Positions 1-10,292 of a DNA stretch of 64,000 nucleotides are shown here, piece after piece. The DNA comes from Exophiala sp. HKRS030 (Eukaryota; Ascomycota; Eurotiomycetes; Chaetothyriales; Herpotrichiellaceae): contig JAHWDD010000003.1 in assembly GCA_023897205.1 (NCBI GenBank), positions 4,715,665 through 4,779,664 on the forward strand. The letters run 5' to 3'. Numbering within the stretch: the stretch's first letter is position 1; each line of letters starts with the position of its first letter. The notes under the pieces were generated by a model, which was given only the letters and a program-made list of their open reading frames with translations, had not been told where the DNA came from and searched no databases. A program made the translations under genes and the position numbers.

Positions 1-575
1 TGTAGCCCACGTCGATGTTCTTCCCATCTTTTCTTGGTCCAAAACCATTGATCGGCCTTCTTCTCGAGTCCTCGCTCGTCCCAACCCCATTCTTCCAGCT
101 CTCGGCCACTGAGGTGTGTATGCATACTGGCCGTCCCACCCAATCCCCCATCATCGTCAGAAGCAATCAACACTTCCTTGGCGAGAAGTATGGGATGTCT
201 CGTATTCTTAATCAAGCTTACAGCGGCAGCACGTTTAATGTATCCAGCAGGCGGCCCATTGGGATTCACTGACGCAACCATTACACTCGCTTCCAATTCC
301 ACAGTACCACTTTCAGTGAAAACAGCGCCTCGACCACAGTTGAAAAGCGGGTCATCCTCGAATAAAGCAACGGCATGAGTCGCCGCATCGAGTGCGGTGG
401 CTCCGGAATCAAGTAACTTCCGGGTACTCGTCAAGTACTTCAACAAAGAAGCCTGATACTTGGCCCATAACTCAGGAGGCAAGTTATTTCGAGAAAGGTT
501 ACCAGCACCGCCATGGAGAATGACTGTCGGACGGTAGGGACCCAGGGGAACAGGACGCTTCTCCGACGAATTCAT
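1..575 (-). CDS. Isoaspartyl peptidase / L-asparaginase (Ntn hydrolase), N-terminal part, cut by window edge
   Basis: Read on the minus strand, an open frame starts at ATG 575 and runs off the left edge after 191 codons. The N-terminus carries TVILHGGAGN, the hallmark of plant-type asparaginases, followed by LDAATHAVALFEDDPLFNCG, ESGTVELEASVM and the Lys-Arg-rich IKNTRHPILLAKEVL, all in family order. These enzymes split themselves before a catalytic Thr and then hydrolyse asparagine or isoaspartyl dipeptides in the cytosol; the Thr lies beyond the window, so activity cannot be judged. No intron is needed in the visible part. The gene is divergent from the Dug2 gene, sharing a promoter of about 400-570 bases. 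Family assignment is firm, substrate is inferred. Confidence 0.9.
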   Translation of the reverse strand, partial: MNSSEKRPVPLGPYRPTVILHGGAGNLSRNNLPPELWAKYQASLLKYLTSTRKLLDSGATALDAATHAVALFEDDPLFNCGRGAVFTESGTVELEASVMVASVNPNGPPAGYIKRAAAVSLIKNTRHPILLAKEVLIASDDDGGLGGTASMHTHLSGRELEEWGWDERGLEKKADQWFWTKKRWEEHRRGL

Positions 576-1149
576 GGTTGTTGTTGTCGTTAAACCAACG
601 CTGTAAAACTTGACAGTAGCGGTGAGTGCCCAGCTACCTTATGTTATGTAGGTACTCGGTAGGTACGTCCCCGGCTCCAAGCTGACTGGAGGTTGTGAGT
701 CAGGGGAATGTGCAACCTGGGCTGCCCATCACGCCATCGCCGGTTTGTGGCGGTGATCGGAGTTCTTTTGTTCTGCCTGGAGTTAGGAGTCAAGAGCTCA
801 CCTCTCAGCAGCGAAGAAAAAGAACAAAGTTTCCTCGAAAGAAACAACAGTGATTGAAATAACCAGGACAGGTATCGACCACGTACAATCACTCGACAGT
901 GTCTCTCACAAGATTGAAATAGAATCGACTTTGATGTGATGAGCTCATTTGTAAACCACTAGAAGATGTGCCAAATTGGCGAATCAGAGTCGCCGTTGCG
1001 CTCAAGTCCGACGCCTTGGAGCATCAGGCCTGGAAATGTGAGTACCGCCAGTATCTTCGCACATTGCCCTGTGGAAACCCCCACATTATTCCTCAGCATC
1101 TGGAGTCTTAAGAGTCTAGACGTTTCATGTGTTTGACTCCCATGCTGGA
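576..1149. promoter_or_regulatory. Divergent promoter region with a candidate extra 5' exon of the Dug2 gene
   Basis: This stretch separates two divergent genes. It holds a possible upstream exon: ATG 966 opens 24 codons (MCQIGESESPLRSSPT...) ending at a GTGAGT donor at 1038; an AG at 1118-1119 would join it in phase 0 to sequence that stays open into the ATG at 1150. The short peptide matches nothing I recognise, so the simple start at 1150 is preferred. No clear TATA box or binding site stands out. Confidence 0.4.
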
Positions 1150-4100
1150 ATGGCCACGGCTAACCAAAAGACCACACAGGCTTCGACTCCTGTCTATACC
1201 GACAATGATACCGCCACTTCATCATATTCGACTTCGTCAGAAAGCCATGCCTCTGAGGTCGTGGGTTCTTCGGCGCCACCATCGATAGCAGCCTCACACG
1301 AACAGAACTCAAAAGACGCGATTCATCGCATTCAGGCACCAGGCAGTGTACAGGCTGTTGTGATCGATGACGATGTCCTCTTCGCTGGTGTTCAGGGCGG
1401 ACATATCGTGGCATGGTCGCTAGAGACTTACGAACTCTTGGCCACAATCCCTGCGCACAGAGAAAGTGTTCTAGGGTTGGCCCTTTCAGACGACAGGTCG
1501 CTCCTGTTTTCCACCGGTGTTGATTCCATAGTCAACGTCTGGTCCACTCAGACTTTGCAGAGGCTGTACTCACTACATTCGCATTTTGAGATTGGTGATA
1601 TTTTCTGTGTGGTTCATTCGACCAAATACCAGACTCTGTTGTGGGGCGCTCAAAATTCAAGTGTGCAATGGTATAATATCAGCACCGATACCAATGATGT
1701 CAAATCTCCCGCGGCGACATTCTCGCCCGGATCCAAAAAACATAGGTTTTTCGATTCTTTGGGCCCAGGTGGCAGCGTCAATGTCATCTCCGACGAAGAT
1801 GGCACCGCCAGCGTTTTGTTGGGCAGCCATGGTGGAAGAGTCCTGACTATCCCAAGTCGCAACTATCTGCCATATGCTCACAAAAGCTATGTTTACGCTA
1901 TGTCGCTAATAAAAGGTCTATTCACGCACGACCGCGAGGAAGAAGTGCTCGGTACAGGAGCCGGAGATGGCACAATCAAGCTGTGGTCACTCGATTCGTT
2001 ATCATCAGATGGACTGGTTCAGATTTTCAAGTTCAAAAATCCTGGAGCAAGTGTCTTGAGCCTTTCGTATAGAGGATCCTTCCTCTATGCTGGTCTTTCC
2101 GACGGCGTGGCTAATATATATAACTTGGCCTCCAATCAATTGGTACAACGGTTACAATTCGAATGTGGTGATGTTAGTCAAATACTGGTTAGTCCTGACA
2201 GTATTCTCTGTGGCACTACACTGGGTATGATCAAGGTAAGCCACGGTTTTCCCGCATTCAGTACTCATTGCTAAATGTTTGTAGCGATACGACGACCACT
2301 TCGCTCAGACTGAACGTTGGAAGGCGGCGGATGGCAAAGTCCTTGCTATGGCACTAACCACAACGCGAGATCACGATGTTCTGATTACCGGTGGCAACGA
2401 TAATGTCTTGTCTTTCTGGGATGCCCACGCCCGTCATCAAACGACGGCTTCTGCCACTGCACGCAGCAATGGTAAGCTCTGCGATTCCCATGATAACCTC
2501 CATTGGTATACCGACGACTAACCATAGTAGATGAGCTGGTCAACACCTTACGGGAGTTCGTCGCATTCCGCAGTGTCGCAGCAAATTCATCATGTGTGCG
2601 TGATTGTCATGATGCTGTCGCTTTCTTGCGTAAGCAGTGTAATGCTTTCGGCGCAACGACTACACTCCTTTCGCCTGATCAAAGCGTGAATCCAATTCTT
2701 CTGGCAAAGTTTTCGGCTTCCAAACCATCGTCCTCCACGAAATCCATTCTCTTCTATGGTCATTACGATGTTGTCGATGCGGAATACGACCCTGCAAACA
2801 GCAACGTAAGCTGGTCTGGTGACCCATTCGCACTGCAACCTTTGAATGGCTTCCTATACGGGCGGGGTGTGACCGACAACAAAGGGCCTATCTTGGCAGC
2901 TGTTTATGCCGTTGCTGATTTAATCCAGCACAACGCTCTAAGCTGCAACGTGACATTCCTAATTGAAGGTGATGAGGAGGCTGGATCAAGAGGCTTCCGC
3001 AAAACCGTTGAATCTGCCCACGATGCAATTGGTCCAGTCGACTTCATTCTTCTCTCCAATAGCTATTGGCTTGATGATCATATCCCATGTCTGACATTTG
3101 GCATGCGCGGTGTCATCCACGCATCCATAACCATCAATTCCAACAAACCAGATCTTCACAGCGGAATGGATGGCAAGTCGGTGCAGCACGAACCACTCAA
3201 AGATCTCACAGTCCTCCTTGCAACTCTCATCGGGCCATCGGGGACCAAAGTGACAATTCCTAATTTCCACAACACAGTCGACGAACTCTCCGAAGCTGAG
3301 GTAAGATCCTATGCCGCCATCACCTCGTCTCTCCTCCCAGGCCATCCAGAAATCCAGAACGAGAAATCCTTTGCCCTGAGCTTGATGCAGCGTTGGCGCT
3401 ATCCGAACTTGACAGTCCACCGGATTGAGGTACCTGAAGCCAAAACGGCCGTCACCATCAGTGGATCTGCGACGGCAACCATCTCAATCCGCATCGTGCC
3501 CTCGCAAACAGCTGAACAGATCGCGACCAGCCTATCTACATACCTACACGACCAGTTCTCACGACTGCAAAGTTCCAACATCCTCAATGTCACGATCCGC
3601 TCCAAAGCAGACCCATGGCTCGGCGACATCGACTCCGAACTCTACACGGCATTGAAATCCGCCATCATCGACGTCTGGAACCCGGACGGCTCGACCTCAT
3701 CACAACGATCATTCCCAGAATCCAAGCCATCCAAACACCCATCGCCGCCACCAAAACCGTCATCCACGACACCGAAAAAGACCAGCACTACCACCACCGC
3801 CACAAGAACCATACCCAAACCCAAATCCCCAACTCAACACGCCTCACCACGACCCGAACCCTACACCTCAACATCCCACCCTCACCAAACCAAACCCCCG
3901 GACACCATCGGCCGTCCCAACGCCGCGCCTCAACTCTCGAATCACACGGAAACTTCACACCGACAAACCTCCCGCGCGAGCCGCTGTTCATCCGCGAAGG
4001 CGGCTCAATCCCGGCCATCAGTTTCCTCGAGCACGAATTCGATGCCCCAGCGGCCATGTTCCCCATGGGCCAGGCGAGCGACAATGCGCATTTGGACAAT

Positions 4101-4169
4101 GAGCGGATCAGGGTGGAGAATCTGTATAAAGGGAGAGAGGTGTTAAAGCGGGTTTTTGCTGTGCTGTGA
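1150..4169 (+). CDS. DUG2: Dug2-type subunit of the glutathione-degrading complex (WD40 + M20 peptidase), frame break near the 3' end
   Basis: Exons 1150-2235, 2285-2471 and from 2528 or 2531 onward. The N-terminal half is WD40 (for example VNVWSTQTLQRLYSL, TGAGDGTIKLWSL, NDNVLSFWD). The C-terminal half is an M20 metallopeptidase with its metal ligands visible: FYGHYDVVDAE, GRGVTDNKGP, EGDEEAGSRGF and, in the last segment, HLDNER. This order is that of Dug2, which with the amidotransferase Dug3 cleaves glutathione in the cytosol. Residues up to about 3690 are in one frame; REPLFIREGGSIPA (from about 3970) to the stop at 4167-4169 is in another. The 280 bases between are Pro/Thr/Ser-rich, open in both frames, and show no convincing intron, so an indel (assembly or real) is likely. 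Start ATG 1150 fits MATANQ. Confidence 0.85.
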
Positions 4170-5582
4170 TCTTCCTTTTTTCGGATTAATCGAACCCGGA
4201 TGGGTGATTGATTAATTGATTGTGGGTGGTTTCAAGCGAACAAGCAAGAGCCATCATTCCTGCAAAGCATCGGCCACGACCACAATAGAACACCTCACCG
4301 ACACTACCGCTCTTGGAACTCCTACTTCTTCTCACCCTATTTCCCCAACCCTGATTCACGACCAGGAGGGAAAAAAGACAATCAATCACCAAAGCTCAAT
4401 CAAGCATCTCTGCGATCCCTACGTGCCCTACCATCCCATCCCTACCACATCTCCCAACACCGAACCAAGGGCAGGTGGCGGCTCCTGTCTCAGTTAGTTC
4501 CTACTGCGTGCAATACCTAGCCAAGGCAAGCACCTGGCACCTGGTACCAAAAATCGTCTCGCCCCTTCCCTAAAAGTATCACCCTTGAGAATAAAAAAAA
4601 CCGCCGGAATGCCCACGAAAAGCCGATCCTGCATTCCGTTCCATTCCATCCCACCTCCCCTTTCTTTATTGGCACAAAGTCCAAAAGACCATCGGGCGGC
4701 GGTGGTCGTTGGGAGTTGGTGGATGGTGGATGGTGGATGGTGGTGGGGGGGGGGGGTTGCCAAAAAGGCACGTATAGATAGACTTTCAAGGCATTCATTC
4801 ATTCATTTGTTGATCAGATTTGATTTCATTCATAGCGGGAGCTTGGGAGACAACTTCGGCATGTTGGCTTTAGATGGAGAAAAAGAAGAGGGTACTCTGA
4901 TTCTGAGCATATATATATATCGAATGAAAAAGAAGAAGAATGAGGGATCAAGTTGGCTCCTTGTTCGTCGGTGTGGTCTAATCGTCGTCATTGTCGTCGT
5001 CGTGACTTTCGTGCTTGGCTGTAGACGTAGAAGTAGCTACAACCTCGAGATGGGTGTAATAATTGATTTGTATTTCATCGATCTGTCGATCTGTTCATTT
5101 CATGCATGGGCATCATATCTCTAACTATATATACACCTACGGTGGTACGTGCGACTCGTCCGAGTTTGAAACATACACACTGCCTGTCTGCCTATCTGCC
5201 CGTCTGTCCTGACAGGGAGATATCAAAGGTTTCCCAGTTTCGACCAAGGGCTCGAGGCCTTTTTGCATCTCGAGGTACCCAGAACTAGTTTGAGTCCGAC
5301 AATAACATCAAAACGCCGTCGCAATGCAGGTAAGGTTCTCCCAAAGGTCTATCCATGGTATTGACCCACTGAAAGCTTCTCGCCCTTTGTCCATAACGTA
5401 TCGTGTCGTATGCAATTTTGCAATTCTGCCGAGTGTTTTCCCCGATGCTCTACCGGCATTGCCGTGGTCCAGTACCCAAAAACACAGCCAATACATATGC
5501 AAGGCCAAACCCATACGATTGCTCGTCTGCCCAATGCCACATGAAAACAAAACTAGGGTTGTCCATTCGCAATCATGAAAGT
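4170..5582. other. Long intergenic region between convergent genes, rich in simple repeats
   Basis: Lies between the 3' ends of the Dug2 gene and the PLC-like gene. I see no credible coding frame: the open stretches are low complexity. It contains GGATGGT repeats ending in a run of 12 G (4745-4756), ATTC repeats near 4795, an AT run near 4910 and GTC repeats near 4985. Shared terminator space is likely, but no specific signal was assigned. Confidence 0.5.
4716..4756. repeat. GGATGGT microsatellite ending in a G12 run
   Basis: Several tandem copies of GGATGGT are followed by GGTGG and 12 consecutive G (4745-4756). Such a tract is prone to slippage and to sequencing error, and the purine-rich strand could form a quadruplex. 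Confidence 0.8.
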
Positions 5583-6740
5583 TTACTCCAAAACATCGCC
5601 TCCGCTCAGATTGATGCCTCCGAAGGTCCATTTGCCGGCTCCCCAGATCCAAGCGCCGAGTTTTGGAGTTTCGCCAGCCTCGACTTGATTAGCCAGCTCG
5701 ACGATACCAGCAAAGGAATCCGCACTGGCACTGCTTGCGTCGTCTTCAGTGTCTCGTGCGGGTAGAGCCGTTCGACCAACAGGGGTAATTCCATTGGCAG
5801 CATCAACGGCATCGATAGCAGGACCTTCATCAAAGAAATCGACTAGTGTGAAGGTAGAGAGGCGGCCATATTCGGTGCGGCAGGCACTCAAGGCAGCACC
5901 CAGCATTCCCTGAGATGCACCTGGGGCGTTAGTCGTGTTTATACTGTCAACCGCAGGGATCTGGATGTCAAAAAGCTGCTCCTCGTACAAGAAGTGATTT
6001 GTGAATGCCATGCGGTTTGAGGAGATGGCGGCTGCCGAGTTCCCTTTAACGGCTGTGGGTCGGTCGGGTGTGCAGGTGAAATTGGCAACAGCGGTATTCT
6101 CGAAAGGATTCTCGAATATGAAAGTGAATTCATCCAAAAGGTAATTTTCCGAAGAGCTGATGGTTGAAGTGTCAAGCGAAGCGACGAAGACCATCAATCG
6201 AGTATTGGCATCGATGAGACTTTGCAGAGTTGGCCATGAGGATGGAGCCACTGTATTGGAGGTAGGTCTGTAGGCGTAATCGGTGATGGAAGCAGATGAG
6301 AATTGTTGGCCTAGTACAGAGGCTGAAGTATCATCGGAATTGACCAGCAAGATGGTCACCACATCATTTGGATTGCTGTCCAACCATGTCTTGATTTCCT
6401 TCAGCCAATTGGTCAAGGTGCCGGCATCCAGAAGGTCGCAGGAAGAGTGACAAAGATGATATGCACCATTTTGTTTGTGGACTTGGGCGGACAATAGTCG
6501 AACGCCTGCATTCAGCTGGACGGTAGTGTTATAATATTGGTTTCCTGATGTAGAGAATCTGGTTGATGCGTCTCGTAGAAATGGCGAGTTATGTGCTCCT
6601 AAATGCAATACATCGTTATATGCTCTTGAGCAAAGATCGGGAGAGTTGTTGCAAGCGGTTGAATCTCGCTTGAAAGGGTTGAATGAGAAGGCAGAAGATA
6701 CAGAGAGGAGGGAGAGGAGAGCACAAAGAGGTCGCAGCAT
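5583..6740 (-). CDS. Secreted PLC-like phosphodiesterase (PI-PLC X-box fold)
   Basis: A single-exon frame of 385 codons starts at ATG 6740. The first 19 residues form a typical signal peptide (MLRPLCALLSLLSVSSAFS). The mature protein has the family pattern YNDVLHLGAHNSPF with the first catalytic His, then ALVQLNAGVRLL-like sequence (VQLNAGVRLLSAQVH), NDVVTILLVN and a WPTLQSLIDANTRLMVF strand, as in fungal PLC-like TIM-barrel phosphodiesterases. The C-terminus (GKWTFGGINLSGGDVLE) has no obvious GPI signal. Such proteins are common in ascomycete secretomes; substrate is unknown. The neighbouring gene on the right (CCDC47) is on the same strand more than 1.2 kb upstream, so regulation is separate. 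Confidence 0.82.
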   Translation of the reverse strand: MLRPLCALLSLLSVSSAFSFNPFKRDSTACNNSPDLCSRAYNDVLHLGAHNSPFLRDASTRFSTSGNQYYNTTVQLNAGVRLLSAQVHKQNGAYHLCHSSCDLLDAGTLTNWLKEIKTWLDSNPNDVVTILLVNSDDTSASVLGQQFSSASITDYAYRPTSNTVAPSSWPTLQSLIDANTRLMVFVASLDTSTISSSENYLLDEFTFIFENPFENTAVANFTCTPDRPTAVKGNSAAAISSNRMAFTNHFLYEEQLFDIQIPAVDSINTTNAPGASQGMLGAALSACRTEYGRLSTFTLVDFFDEGPAIDAVDAANGITPVGRTALPARDTEDDASSASADSFAGIVELANQVEAGETPKLGAWIWGAGKWTFGGINLSGGDVLE

Positions 6741-7980
6741 CGTGGTGGGATTGTGTTTGGATTGGTAGCTTTTGTTCTAGAGGAGTGAGGTTCAATATTC
6801 AAAGGGGAACAGTCGACGCCGTGATGTGGAGGGGGCTATGGGATATCCAAGAACAGGACAGGATTCTAAAGATCCCAAGGTTTCAGAAAGAGTGTGGGAG
6901 CCAGTCAGAAGATGTTCAAATGGTGAATGTACTGGTGATGGTGATGGTGATGCTGACGGTGATTGTGAAAGGAAGCGAGAGTCGGTGTTGAGGTAGAGAA
7001 AGCGACAAAACGCAAGAACCATTGAGAGATCAAGATGACTGTTAAAAGATGAAACCTGGGGCCGCGTGGACGAGTGGATTGATTGAAATGAAAGTCCAAG
7101 ATACGAATTCCGTCGTCGGTGTGACATGGAGAGAGAGTCCGAGAGGCGCAGTCAGAGACTAGAAAATCCTCATCGAACGCGTAGACAGACGCCGTCGGGT
7201 GGCCCTCAGCCTCAGCCTCAGGCACCCCTCCTGAGTCCTGAGTCTTGAGTCTTGAGTCCTGGTTCTTGACTCCTCCACAGTCCGTCGTTGAGGAAACGCA
7301 GGGGTTACAAACCTTTTGAGTGCTTTGACGCTGGTCAAAGGGTCTGAAACTCCGTCTTGCTGTCAAATGAAACCGCACCTTGAGCATCGAGTGGCTCTTT
7401 CATCGTTGCCAAGACGGTTTTTCTCCTCGCCCAGAACCAATCGGCCAACTCGACTCTCTCTTTCTTGGGCCTCTCCCTATTTTTGGTTCATTCAAGGGAG
7501 TGAATCCGGGGTACACACCATCAGAGGCTGATTCGGCAACCGGAACGTATGTACCTTGTACGCCAGTTCGTCTCTACGAGGTACTTCCACACCTGAGTGG
7601 GAAGGGTTGGTTCATGTCCACCGAGTCTACTTTACATTGTACGGATAGTATACATACCTTGGCTGCTTCGATACCCAAGGTGATGAAGCAATATCTCACA
7701 ATTTCCCTCGGCCGTGTAGACAACCTTTAAAAGACAACCGTGATCGTAAAACCCTTGAGAGATTTATCCTGGCATAAAGAAAACTGGTAATGCTTTTGTG
7801 AGACTGCCTGGATCGGACTCGTGCTTTGCAAAACTACTATCTCCAGAGGGCAGGAAAAATCTTCACATCGAAATTCTCAGGAATGTGGCCATCCATCCAC
7901 CTTGCCTCTTGCTGTTCCCACCACCACCTTGAATTCACCCTGAAACCCAACAACTTCGAGATGACATAAACAGCATCCTT
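6741..7980. other. Intergenic region upstream of the PLC-like gene
   Basis: Both flanking genes lie on the minus strand, so this holds the promoter of the PLC-like gene and the 3' end of the CCDC47 gene. It contains GAT-rich triplet repeats near 6930-6960 and tandem GAGTCCT/GAGTCTT units near 7230-7265. No coding frame with recognisable protein was found. Confidence 0.5.
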
Positions 7981-9435
7981 TCAACCCTTCCGAGTCATCT
8001 TCTTCTCCTGCTTCTTACGTTGCTTCTCATTCTCCCGCTCCAAGAATTTCCGTTGTTCCTCAGCACTCATACCCTTCATCTTGCGATCCCTCTCTTCCTT
8101 CTTCAGCTTGTCCAATTGTCTTAGGCGTTCCTCTTCTGCTTCTTTGTCGCTGACCTTCTTCAGTTTGGCCTTCTCGGTCTCGCGAGTCGCATTAACCTTG
8201 CGCAGGACCTCAGGTCGAAGTCTTCCGCTTCCTACGACGAAGTCTGGGAGACGTAGGAAGGCTTGGAAAAGTGGTAGCGTCGGTAGGTAGTCTCCGTTTG
8301 AGGGTAGCTTCAGGCTCAGTTGAACACGCTTCTTAGGATTGGTTTCGTTGAGAGTGGCGGGTTTGTCCGTGGGCTGATCAGTGATGATCAGATACTCCAA
8401 AGCATCTCCTGCTTTCTCAATAGCAGCAAGCAATTCCGGTGTCAAAAAGTTCTCGGTAATCTCGGCACTTTCACTCATCGCTGTGGCCCAGTTGGGTAGC
8501 TTCGGGTGGTCCTTGGTGAAGGTCAAAGACAAATCGTAACGTTCATCCCTGAGGCGCCGCATGCTCAGCTTGTTGACAATGGCAAACACGAAAGGATCAT
8601 AGCTGGAATTTCCAACTGCTTTAACTTTGCCAGCTTCCTCCGAACCAGGGACTGGCGGAGGGACGAAATCCTTTTCCTTTCCATCAAAGGCGTACATGAC
8701 AACCTCTACCCTCTCGTCCTTGGGCTTGATGGACTCGAAGAACATGCCTGCGATCTCCTCGGCGATCAAGATGGCGGGATTCATCCTCCTCTTCAGGTAG
8801 ATCTTGGCATCGAGAAATGCGACATTCAAGCGTCCACTTGCATAAGTCTCATATTCCCATGCGGCCTTCTCTTTGTACAGATCATCAGGGACATTGTCAC
8901 CGGACAACTTTGCGCTAGCAGCGAACAAGCTATCGCCTTGGACACCTTCAGGGAAAGAAGCCAACTTCGGCACCTGGCTGTATCCCACGAGGGCGAACTC
9001 GCGTTCCAACAAAGGCGCATGCACCGCAATCCACTTCTTGACCTTCTTCTTGTTCTTGCTGGTGCCCCAGAAATGGACCAAAAGAGCCAAGAAGATGAAA
9101 GGAATCAGGATACCCTCCATGTAGAAATCCGAGAGCTGTGTACGTTCCCACACTCGATACCATTTTGTATACGCTCCACGAGTGCCCAACCCTCCCGTCG
9201 GCACAGCAGCTTGAGCATCGGCCGGAGAGGCAGGAATCGACACAGGAGCGGGCGCGGGAGCGGCTGCAAAATCGGCGAAATCTATCATCCTGGGAATCAG
9301 CACATCGAACATATACGCAAACCCACAAACAACAAGATTGTGCAGGGGACTCATTGCCAGTTGCTTACCAGAATCCTCAGGCACAAGCGGGGCCTGGGCA
9401 GGCTTTCCGCCGAACAAACCCTGAACAAAGTCCAT
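7981..9435 (-). CDS. CCDC47-like ER membrane protein (PAT complex / DUF1682 family)
   Basis: One exon, 484 codons, ATG at 9435; human CCDC47 is of nearly the same length. The N-terminal part faces the ER lumen and contains a Pro/Ala-rich stretch; a transmembrane helix is seen in YMEGILIPFIFLALLVHFWG, followed by a basic segment (KNKKKVKKWI). The cytosolic globular part includes LVGYSQVPKLASFPEGV and PDFVVGSGRLRPEVLRKVN. The C-terminus from about residue 410 is a Lys/Glu/Arg-rich coiled coil ending EKQRKKQEKKMTRKG. In animals CCDC47 forms the PAT complex that assists multipass membrane protein insertion at the translocon; the same role in fungi is inferred from homology. Confidence 0.88.
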   Translation of the reverse strand: MDFVQGLFGGKPAQAPLVPEDSGKQLAMSPLHNLVVCGFAYMFDVLIPRMIDFADFAAAPAPAPVSIPASPADAQAAVPTGGLGTRGAYTKWYRVWERTQLSDFYMEGILIPFIFLALLVHFWGTSKNKKKVKKWIAVHAPLLEREFALVGYSQVPKLASFPEGVQGDSLFAASAKLSGDNVPDDLYKEKAAWEYETYASGRLNVAFLDAKIYLKRRMNPAILIAEEIAGMFFESIKPKDERVEVVMYAFDGKEKDFVPPPVPGSEEAGKVKAVGNSSYDPFVFAIVNKLSMRRLRDERYDLSLTFTKDHPKLPNWATAMSESAEITENFLTPELLAAIEKAGDALEYLIITDQPTDKPATLNETNPKKRVQLSLKLPSNGDYLPTLPLFQAFLRLPDFVVGSGRLRPEVLRKVNATRETEKAKLKKVSDKEAEEERLRQLDKLKKEERDRKMKGMSAEEQRKFLERENEKQRKKQEKKMTRKG

Positions 9436-10292
9436 CTTGGGACAAAGTGGTTGTTTGTGACCTGGATACCAAATGAATGAACCCAGGAAGATCGGCTCTG
9501 AAGAGAAGAACAGATAGATTCCCAGAAATCACTGACCGCTGGGGAAGGGGATTGGGGGTCGAGTGGACAAAAAGAGACCAGGTAACAAGTAACAACCACG
9601 AGAGCACGAAACGAGCTCCCCACAATTGATGGAATTAATCGTCTTTTGGAGTGTCTCGGTGGAGGCCCGAAGGTGGTACTGCTAACGTGGGTGCTAACTA
9701 GTACGTACCTGGTTGATTAGTGGCTTCAAAGTCTACCTATTGTACGGAGTAGGTGCCACGGTGCCTACCTCCGTGCTTTCCTACAGTAGAAGTCAGCTGC
9801 GCGAAGCCTAAACGTCATCTGGGCAAGTGCGAGCAGCAAGTCTCCAACCCAGCCACGCCAAGCCTTCGCCATGGATGCCCAGCCACAGTCAACGACCAAG
9901 ACGCAATACTGGTCAACACGATTCCCAGCCATGATGGACGAGACGTTGACCAAGTAATGCTGGGTAGCGACCGCAGCAGGTGTGCCTCGAGATAGTTTGG
10001 TTGAATGCTTACACCAACAACCATAGATCAACTTCATATAGGATTTGTGTTAATCAACTGTATATATATGAGAGATTCCCGTAGATATGGGACGAATAGA
10101 AACACCTCCTCGCCGAGGCCAGTACCAAGACAGGCCGTACCCATGACAGGCCGCCGTCACTCTATCCTTTCCCAACTCTATACATTACATCGTGTGCCTC
10201 ATTAGACTTTTGATACATCCAGAATACGCTCAAACCCGATCCCAACGCGGACAAGAAAAAGAATACACCTAGTAGGGTTGTAACCAGTCCCA
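9436..10292. other. Intergenic region, no gene seen
   Basis: Upstream of the CCDC47 gene and downstream of the Mdm34 gene, both on the minus strand. Open stretches are shadows without family resemblance. Nothing specific was assigned. Confidence 0.5.

Noticed and set aside
4517..4802. Pro-rich minus-strand open frames between Dug2 and the PLC-like gene
   Set aside because: They are the reverse of the GGATGGT/G-run microsatellite; the protein is low complexity with no family resemblance or splice support.
8506..9480. Long plus-strand frame of 324 codons
   Set aside because: It lies antisense over the CCDC47 gene, which has clear conserved domains; the plus frame has none and no proper start context.
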